This document shows, in pieces, positions 16,299 to 20,680 of a stretch of 20,680 nucleotides of DNA. Source of the stretch: Bacteroidales bacterium (lineage in GTDB: Bacteria > Bacteroidota > Bacteroidia > Bacteroidales > P3); contig JAFWOP010000002.1 of the NCBI GenBank assembly GCA_017545365.1, positions 1 to 20,680 on the forward strand. Direction: 5' to 3'. The notes under the pieces are model-generated. The model worked only from the letters and a program-made list of their open reading frames with translations. It had not been told where the DNA came from and did no database searches. Numbering within the stretch: the first letter of the stretch is position 1; each line of letters opens with the position of its first letter. Position numbers and translations under genes: made by a program.

Positions 16299-16727
16299 TT
16301 ATCTCATTGCAATGGCGTAGGCACGAATCTGGCGCACCATCGCCAGCAGGCCGTTGGAGCGGGTGGGGGAGAGGTGTTCGCGCAGGCCGATGCGCTCAAT
16401 GAAGTAGAGGTCGGCATCGAGAATCTCCTGTGGCGTATGGTCGTTGAGCACTCGCAGCAGCAAGGCCACGATGCCTTTCACGATGAGTGCGTCGCTGTCG
16501 GCTTGCAAATGCATCACGGGAGCATCTCCCTCGGCTGCGGGTACCAAATCGCATTGCACCCACACGCGGCTTTGACAGCCGTCGATGAGGTTCTGCTCCG
16601 TCTTATACTGTTCGGGCAGCGGCTCCAGGTCGTTACCTAAGTCGATGAGCATCTGATACTTATCCATCCAGTCGTCGAAGACCTCGAACTCCTCGATAAT
16701 CTCGTCTTGAATTTCGTTGATAGTCAT
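16299..16727 (-). CDS. sufE: SufE-family cysteine desulfuration protein
   Basis: It accepts persulfide sulfur from the cysteine desulfurase SufS, stimulates it, and passes sulfur to the Fe-S scaffold; cytoplasmic. The 142-residue chain from ATG 16727 has the family pattern: MTINEIQDEIIEEFEVFDDW, MLIDLG, LPEQYKTEQNLIDGCQSRVW with the acceptor Cys51 at the same number as in E. coli SufE, then HLQADSDALIVKGIVALLLR and LSPTRSNGLLAMVRQIRAYA. An upstream in-frame ATG at 16751 overlaps the promoter and is rejected. No sufS, sufB, sufC or sufD is in the window. It is probably co-transcribed with the methyltransferase that follows 13 nt later. Confidence 0.95.
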   Translation of the reverse strand: MTINEIQDEIIEEFEVFDDWMDKYQMLIDLGNDLEPLPEQYKTEQNLIDGCQSRVWVQCDLVPAAEGDAPVMHLQADSDALIVKGIVALLLRVLNDHTPQEILDADLYFIERIGLREHLSPTRSNGLLAMVRQIRAYAIAMR

Positions 16728-16748
16728 AATATATTCTGATTGAGTGCG

Positions 16749-16756
16749 CAAAATTA
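16749..16756 (-). promoter_or_regulatory. -7 box of the sufE-methyltransferase operon
   Basis: TAATTTTG on the minus strand, an exact TAnnTTTG match, about 22 nt before the sufE start. No TTG lies at the ideal upstream distance, but the upstream region is T-rich. Confidence 0.55.
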
Positions 16757-16800
16757 CAACAAAAAACAGAAAAAATTCTCATTCTTGTGTAGTTTTTTGT

Positions 16801-16808
16801 TACCTTTG
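16801..16808 (+). promoter_or_regulatory. -7 box of the ECF sigma factor gene
   Basis: TACCTTTG, an exact match, with initiation near 16815 and a leader of about 35 nt. It diverges from the sufE promoter, with the two boxes 44 bp apart. Confidence 0.55.
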
Positions 16809-16849
16809 TGCGTCTAAAGGGTAAAAATCTCTAATTCAACAAGACGACA

Positions 16850-17335
16850 ATGACACAACTTGAACAGCAATTCACAAAAACCGTCACGGAACACAAGAGC
16901 ACCATCTACACCGTGTGCTACATGTTCTCGCAGGATGCTGACGAGGTGAACGACCTCTTCCAGGAAGTACTAGTGAACCTGTGGAAAGGCTTCGAAAGCT
17001 TCGAACAGCGCAGCGACATCCGCACTTGGATTTACCGTGTGGCGCTGAACACCTGCATCTCCCTCGACCGGAAGAAGCGTCGGCAGGCCACCGCACGCCT
17101 CTCTATGGACATAAACCTCTTTGAAGACCGCGACGAGGACACGCGCCAGGTGGACCTGCTCCATAAGCGCATCGCCCAGTTGCAGCCTTTTGACCGCGCC
17201 ATCGTTCTGCTTTGGCTCGAGAACCTGCCCTACGACGAGATCGGCCAGATTGTCGGCATCACGGCTAAGAATGTCGGCGTACGTCTGCACAGAATCAGAG
17301 AGCAACTGAAACAAAGTAACAAGGTAACAAAGTAA
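16850..17335 (+). CDS. ECF-type RNA polymerase sigma factor
   Basis: A 161-residue alternative sigma factor with only regions 2 and 4. Region 2 (~10-80) includes the -10 recognition and core-binding helices in DADEVNDLFQEVLVNLWKGF and SDIRTWIYRVALNTCIS. Region 4 (~105-155) has LQPFDRAIVLLWLENLPYDEIGQIVG and the helix-turn-helix ITAKNVGVRLHRIREQL. The regulon is unknown. It does not sit beside a SusC/SusD pair or a FecR-type anti-sigma gene; the next gene, 20 nt downstream, encodes a membrane protein with a cytoplasmic coiled N-terminus that could act as its partner. The last codons (SNKVTK) and the stop are made of an 8-bp tandem repeat. Confidence 0.93.
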   Translation: MTQLEQQFTKTVTEHKSTIYTVCYMFSQDADEVNDLFQEVLVNLWKGFESFEQRSDIRTWIYRVALNTCISLDRKKRRQATARLSMDINLFEDRDEDTRQVDLLHKRIAQLQPFDRAIVLLWLENLPYDEIGQIVGITAKNVGVRLHRIREQLKQSNKVTK

Positions 17336-17344
17336 CAAGGTAAC
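17313..17344. repeat. Four 8-bp tandem repeats across the sigma factor stop codon
   Basis: The unit AARGTAAC is repeated four times (17313, 17321, 17329, 17337), alternating AAAGTAAC and AAGGTAAC. It encodes the last residues and stop of the sigma factor and the translation-initiation region of the next gene. Confidence 0.85.
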
Positions 17345-17355
17345 AAGTAAAAATT

Positions 17356-17946
17356 ATGGAAACAATGAATGATTTCGAACTCAACAGCATGCGCCAGCAA
17401 ATGGAAACCCTGAAGAAGAAGCTGAGCGCTCAGGAAATAGTGAACGACCGCCTCATCCGCCGCTCCATGCGCGACACCGCCGGCAGCATCAGCCGCCGCT
17501 ACTGGATTCTCATGGCCGTCGCCGTGCTCATGGTGCCCTATGGCTACTGGGCCTTCGTCATGCTTGCCGGCTACTCCGTGGCTTTCTGGATTGCCACCAG
17601 CGTGTTTATGCTCGTCTGCGCTGGCGCCACGTTCTACAACAGCAGTGCCGTGCGCAATAGCAACATCATGAATAACGACCTGCTGGAAGTGCGCCGCCGC
17701 ATGGCCCGCGCCAAGAAGTTTGAGAACCAGTGGCTGCTCGTCAGCATCCCGCTGCTGCTCGTCTGGCTCGGCTGGTTCTTCTACGAGGGCTACAAGCAGG
17801 GCGGCTACGAAGGCCAGGGACTCATCTATGCCGGCATCGTAGGCGGCGTCATCGGTGCCATCATCGGCTTCCGCCTGCACTTCAAGACGCAGCGCCAGTA
17901 TCAGGAGATTCTCGACCAGATAGAAGACCTGGAAGACGCCCGCTGA
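17356..17946 (+). CDS. Membrane protein of unknown function, paired with the ECF sigma factor
   Basis: A 196-residue inner-membrane protein. An N-terminal cytoplasmic helix, likely coiled coil (MRQQMETLKKKLSAQEIVND, ~12-32), is followed by four hydrophobic segments at about 47-63, 68-90, 122-141 and 152-172. A short charged tail follows (FKTQRQYQEILDQIEDLEDA). Proteins of this layout occur behind ECF sigma genes in other Bacteroidetes as far as I recall, so a role as membrane-bound regulator of the sigma factor is possible but unproven; it lacks the cupredoxin or zinc-binding anti-sigma motifs I would look for. Start at 17356 or 17365 (MNDFELNS). It follows the sigma gene by 20 nt, in one operon. 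Confidence 0.7.
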   Translation: METMNDFELNSMRQQMETLKKKLSAQEIVNDRLIRRSMRDTAGSISRRYWILMAVAVLMVPYGYWAFVMLAGYSVAFWIATSVFMLVCAGATFYNSSAVRNSNIMNNDLLEVRRRMARAKKFENQWLLVSIPLLLVWLGWFFYEGYKQGGYEGQGLIYAGIVGGVIGAIIGFRLHFKTQRQYQEILDQIEDLEDAR

Positions 17947-18010
17947 CGCCGAAACGTGCCCGCCAAGGCGAAAAGCACTCGTCACAGAATAAAAAAACGG
18001 GCTGCAAGCG

Positions 18011-18039
18011 TTGTTATTCGGGAAAAAATCGTAAATTTG
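18011..18039 (+). promoter_or_regulatory. Promoter of the TRL-like lipoprotein gene
   Basis: TTG (18011-18013), 18 nt, then TAAATTTG (18032-18039), an exact -7 match. It lies 27 nt before the start at 18067, so transcription probably begins near 18045. Confidence 0.65.
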
Positions 18040-18066
18040 CCCCATGTTATTTTAATTTTGGGTATT

Positions 18067-18366
18067 ATGAAGAATAGATTTATGATTTTCGCTGCTTCGG
18101 CAGCACTCTCCGTCAGCATGCTGACAAGTTGCGCAACCATCAACAGCGGTGCCGCTCTGGCAGAAAAGGCTCCCATCGGCCAGAAGGTGGGTGAGGCCAC
18201 ATCGACCTACATCCTCGGCCTCTGGTCGTCGAAAGGAGAGCAGAACAATATCAAGCAGGCCGCAGAAAATGGTGGCATTCAGAAGGTGACTCAGGTAGAG
18301 TACGTCAACCAGGCTGTGCTCGGCGGTCTCTTCATCAAGCACACCACCCGCGTCTACGGCGAGTAG
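18067..18366 (+). CDS. Small TRL-like family lipoprotein
   Basis: A 99-residue lipoprotein: MKNRFMIFAASAALSVSMLTSC puts the acylated cysteine at residue 22, and the mature part is about 78 residues. Its pattern, KVGEATSTYILGLWSSKGEQ, NIKQAAENGGIQKVTQVEY, GGLFIKHTTRVYG, resembles the TRL-like domain, a small module found in lipoproteins beside tRNA loci and elsewhere in many Gram-negatives, function unknown. I rejected an in-frame ATG at 17956 because it lies before the promoter and would bury the signal peptide. It has its own promoter and a terminator at 18399-18436. Confidence 0.85.
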   Translation: MKNRFMIFAASAALSVSMLTSCATINSGAALAEKAPIGQKVGEATSTYILGLWSSKGEQNNIKQAAENGGIQKVTQVEYVNQAVLGGLFIKHTTRVYGE

Positions 18367-18398
18367 GCACCTACTGCTGCAGCACAAGATTCATCCTG

Positions 18399-18436
18399 CG
18401 CTTTCTCCGCCCCCTCCAAGGCAGGTGGAGAAAGCG
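18399..18436 (+). terminator. Terminator of the TRL-like lipoprotein gene
   Basis: 10-bp arms CGCTTTCTCC (18399-18408) and GGAGAAAGCG (18427-18436), with two further CC/GG pairs inside, followed by ACTTGTTTCTTT. The loop contains CCCCTCC, recalling the palindromic repeats elsewhere in the window. Confidence 0.65.
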
Positions 18437-18507
18437 ACTTGTTTCTTTACTGGCGGCACTCCTCGCAAGTGATTAGCACACATCATTCAACCTCTTAAGA
18501 ATATAGT

Positions 18508-20655
18508 ATGAAAAAATTACTATCGCTCTGCCTCATGCTGGCTGTTGCCTTGATGACAATGGCGCAGGGGAAACTGACCCCTCAGGCGCAAATCAGCATC
18601 TCGAAACAAATGACCCACACACACCGCGGCGGTCAGCAGCTGGCTCCCGAAAAGGGTGGAAAGAAGGTGACGCTCGTGGTGAAGGTTTCACCCGAGAATG
18701 CCGCCGAGACCTTCCGGCAGATGAAGGCCGCCGGTGCCGTGGTGCGCACGAAGCTGGGCCAGCAGGCCACGGTGAGCATCTCTGCCGACAGCGTGCCCGC
18801 GCTGCAGCACATCAAGGGCGTGCTGCGCATCGACTCGGGCCACAAGGGCCGCCTGAAGACCGACAAGGCCCGCCAGGCCACGGGCGTCAGCCTGCTGAAC
18901 GGCCCCACGCTGCCCGACGGCGCCACACTCTACTCGGGCAAGGGCGTGAACATCTGCCTCATCGATGCCGGCATCGACTTCCAGCACCCGGCCTTCAAGG
19001 ACAGCCAGGGCCGCAGCCGCATCAAGTGCGTCTATCTTAACAACAGCGACGAGGGCCGCAAGTTCAGCGTGAGCGACCCCGAAGCGGGCGACTACACCTT
19101 TCCCGGCTCGGTGTTCGACACGCCGGAGCTCATAGCCAGCCTGACCACCGACATGAGCGGTGAATACCACGGCACCCACACCTCGGCCATTGCTGCAGGC
19201 ACTCTCTCGTCGCAGGGCTTTGGCGGTATGGCACCCGATGCCGACCTGGTGCTCATTCCCGCAGGATACTTCGACGAGAACCTCTATGACGATGAAGAAG
19301 ACGCCATCGAGGAAGCCCTCGCCTTTGCCGTGGCCTATGCCAACCAGAGCAACCAGCCCACTGTGCTGAGCGCCAGCCTGAACAGCCACGCCGGAGCCCA
19401 CGACGGCACGAGCAGCGTCACACATGCCATCGAGGCTGCCTCGGAGAGCCTCATCCCCGTGTTCTCGGCAGGCAACGAGGGCGGCTACCCCGTGCACCTC
19501 TACCAGAAGTTCACGTCGTCAAAGAAGTCGGCCAAGACGCTGATGCTCGGCGTTTTGGATGATGAGACCGGAAAACACAAACTCCAGCTTTCCTCCGACG
19601 TGACGGGCATGACCCGCGCTGGCAACCAGGTGAGCGTGAAGCTCGCGCTGAGGTCGGTATCGTCGATGGGGTCGTTCAAGACCGTGTGGCAGTCTGACCC
19701 CGTGACGGCCACGCTGGGCGGCGAGATGGAGTATCTGGAGGTGTCGGGCAGCAGCGATGCCACGCTGGGCAAATATTTCGACGGCAACATCGCCATGGCT
19801 GCTGCCGACAACGGCGACGGCCGACTTTCGGTGAGTGTCGTGGCTGAAGGCGGCGTCGACCCGAAGGGCAGCATCGAGTTATACCTGTTCGAACTCACCA
19901 TCAGCGGTGACGACGGCACCGAGATTGACCTCTGGGACGACGTGGCAGGGTTTGCCGGCAAGAACTACCTCGGCCTGCCCAGCTATGTAGATGGCGACAG
20001 CGACATCTCAGGCGGCGACTGGACGTCGACAGAACGTGTCGTCAGCGTGGGAGCCTACTGCACCAACACGTTGCAGCGCGACTACGACGGAACCATCACC
20101 GACACCTCTATGCCTGAGGACGAAGACGAAGAACCGTTTGTGCTCAACGACATTGCCTGGTTCTCCAGCTACGGCGAGTCGTTCAACGGCGTCGTGCAGC
20201 CCACGGTCTGCGCGCCCGGCGTCAACATCGTGTCGGCCATGAGCCAGTATGCCTTCAGCGACGACGCCGACGAGAGCATGCTCTGGCAGGGGGGCGCCTA
20301 CACCGCCGAGAGCGGCACGTCGATGGCCTGCCCCGTGGTGGCCGGCATCGTGGCGCTGTGGCTTGAGGCCGATTCAACGCTGACGCTCGACGACGTGAAG
20401 GACGTGATGGCCAACTCGTCGGACTACGACGACTTCACATCCGGCAAACCCATTCGCTGGGGCTACGGCAAGATCAACGCCAAGCGCGGCATCGACTACA
20501 TCAACAAGCGCATCAGCGGCATCGCCGACACTCCTGCAACCGGCAGCCAGGACCGTGGCGCCATCTACGACCTGAGCGGACGCAGAGTCTCTGTGGCATC
20601 TGTGCTCCCCAAGGGCATCTACCTGCACAACGGCCGCAAGTTTGTGGTGAAGTAA
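18508..20655 (+). CDS. Secreted S8 (subtilisin-like) serine protease with a C-terminal sorting-type tail
   Basis: A 715-residue exported endopeptidase. It starts with signal peptide MKKLLSLCLMLAVALMTMAQ, followed by a propeptide-like domain to ~115 (KKVTLVVKVSPENAAETFRQ). The catalytic domain has Asp153 (ICLIDAGIDFQHP), His221 (EYHGTHTSAIAAGT), oxyanion-hole Asn323 (FSAGNEGG) and Ser605 (ESGTSMACPVVAGI). A ~150-residue insertion rich in beta strands lies between Asn323 and Ser605 (~340-490). The end, AIYDLSGRRV (685-694) and KGIYLHNGRKFVVK, resembles the short C-terminal sorting domains of type IX secretion cargo in Prevotella, so cell-surface or extracellular location is likely. The catalytic triad is complete. 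The gene is more GC-rich than the glycan genes at the left of the window. No clear promoter is seen in 18437-18507. Confidence 0.93.
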   Translation: MKKLLSLCLMLAVALMTMAQGKLTPQAQISISKQMTHTHRGGQQLAPEKGGKKVTLVVKVSPENAAETFRQMKAAGAVVRTKLGQQATVSISADSVPALQHIKGVLRIDSGHKGRLKTDKARQATGVSLLNGPTLPDGATLYSGKGVNICLIDAGIDFQHPAFKDSQGRSRIKCVYLNNSDEGRKFSVSDPEAGDYTFPGSVFDTPELIASLTTDMSGEYHGTHTSAIAAGTLSSQGFGGMAPDADLVLIPAGYFDENLYDDEEDAIEEALAFAVAYANQSNQPTVLSASLNSHAGAHDGTSSVTHAIEAASESLIPVFSAGNEGGYPVHLYQKFTSSKKSAKTLMLGVLDDETGKHKLQLSSDVTGMTRAGNQVSVKLALRSVSSMGSFKTVWQSDPVTATLGGEMEYLEVSGSSDATLGKYFDGNIAMAAADNGDGRLSVSVVAEGGVDPKGSIELYLFELTISGDDGTEIDLWDDVAGFAGKNYLGLPSYVDGDSDISGGDWTSTERVVSVGAYCTNTLQRDYDGTITDTSMPEDEDEEPFVLNDIAWFSSYGESFNGVVQPTVCAPGVNIVSAMSQYAFSDDADESMLWQGGAYTAESGTSMACPVVAGIVALWLEADSTLTLDDVKDVMANSSDYDDFTSGKPIRWGYGKINAKRGIDYINKRISGIADTPATGSQDRGAIYDLSGRRVSVASVLPKGIYLHNGRKFVVK

Positions 20656-20658
20656 GCT

Positions 20659-20680
20659 TACCCCCCAGCGGGGGGGCAAC
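20659..20680 (+). terminator. GC hairpin after the protease gene, cut by the window edge
   Basis: CCCCCC-AGC-GGGGGG with partial outer TTA/CAA pairing, 3 nt past the stop. It may be a terminator or another copy of the GC-rich palindromic repeats; what follows is outside the window. Confidence 0.45.

Noticed and set aside
17230..18045. A 271-residue minus-strand frame across the sigma factor/membrane protein genes
   Set aside because: It overlaps two genes with recognisable features and has an alanine/histidine/glutamate-rich composition typical of antisense frames.
18688..19497. A 269-residue minus-strand frame opposite the S8 protease
   Set aside because: Its low-complexity alanine/valine/glycine-rich product results from the GC-rich codons of the protease; the catalytic Asp and His motifs are on the plus strand here.

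Overview
The window looks like chromosome of a Bacteroidales bacterium, most likely Prevotella or a close relative. The reasons are a one-piece hybrid two-component sensor/regulator next to carbohydrate-active genes, the Bacteroidetes promoter signature (TAnnTTTG at -7, often a TTG about 18-20 bp upstream) in front of most genes, SpII lipoproteins with LTSC-type lipoboxes, a secreted protease ending in a short KGIYLHNG...VVK sorting-like tail, and many GC-rich palindromic intergenic repeats. This is inferred from content; no taxonomic marker was searched.

Layout. 1-6728 (minus strand) is one end of a polysaccharide-utilisation region: the N-terminal third of a secreted GH2 beta-galactosidase-type enzyme (cut by the window edge), a right-handed beta-helix lipoprotein, and a 1348-residue hybrid two-component regulator that probably senses the glycan product. 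6.8-7.6 kb holds tRNA-Leu(CAA) with its promoter and terminator, plus a possible 40-residue peptide gene. From 7.6 kb on come mostly housekeeping genes: mannose-1-phosphate guanylyltransferase, a flavo-diiron protein, a DUF4153 membrane protein, enolase (minus), GreA, a HIT protein, then on the minus strand SufE and a SpoU/TrmH rRNA/tRNA methyltransferase. 16.8-20.7 kb (plus) has an ECF sigma factor with a membrane protein behind it, a TRL-like lipoprotein and a large S8 subtilisin-like protease.

The most striking structure is not coding. Between the flavo-diiron gene and the DUF4153 gene lies an 18-unit array (10253-10648) in strict 22-bp register. Most units are built on a 15-bp dyad with an odd central base (AAAAGCA-N-TGCTTTT type, or AAATTAA-C-TTAATTT in the middle units). 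A second array of the same family and period sits at 2538-2647, beyond the 3' end of the regulator gene. Dyads two helical turns apart suggest multimeric protein binding on one DNA face; I know of no named family that fits.

A second theme is GC-rich palindromic repeats (CCCCTCC...GGAGGGG type). Besides intergenic copies, one has expanded the flavo-diiron protein by about 16 residues, and an inverted pair has expanded the methyltransferase by about 30, both in frame and with catalytic motifs intact. This is comparable in principle to the palindromic elements found inside Rickettsia genes.
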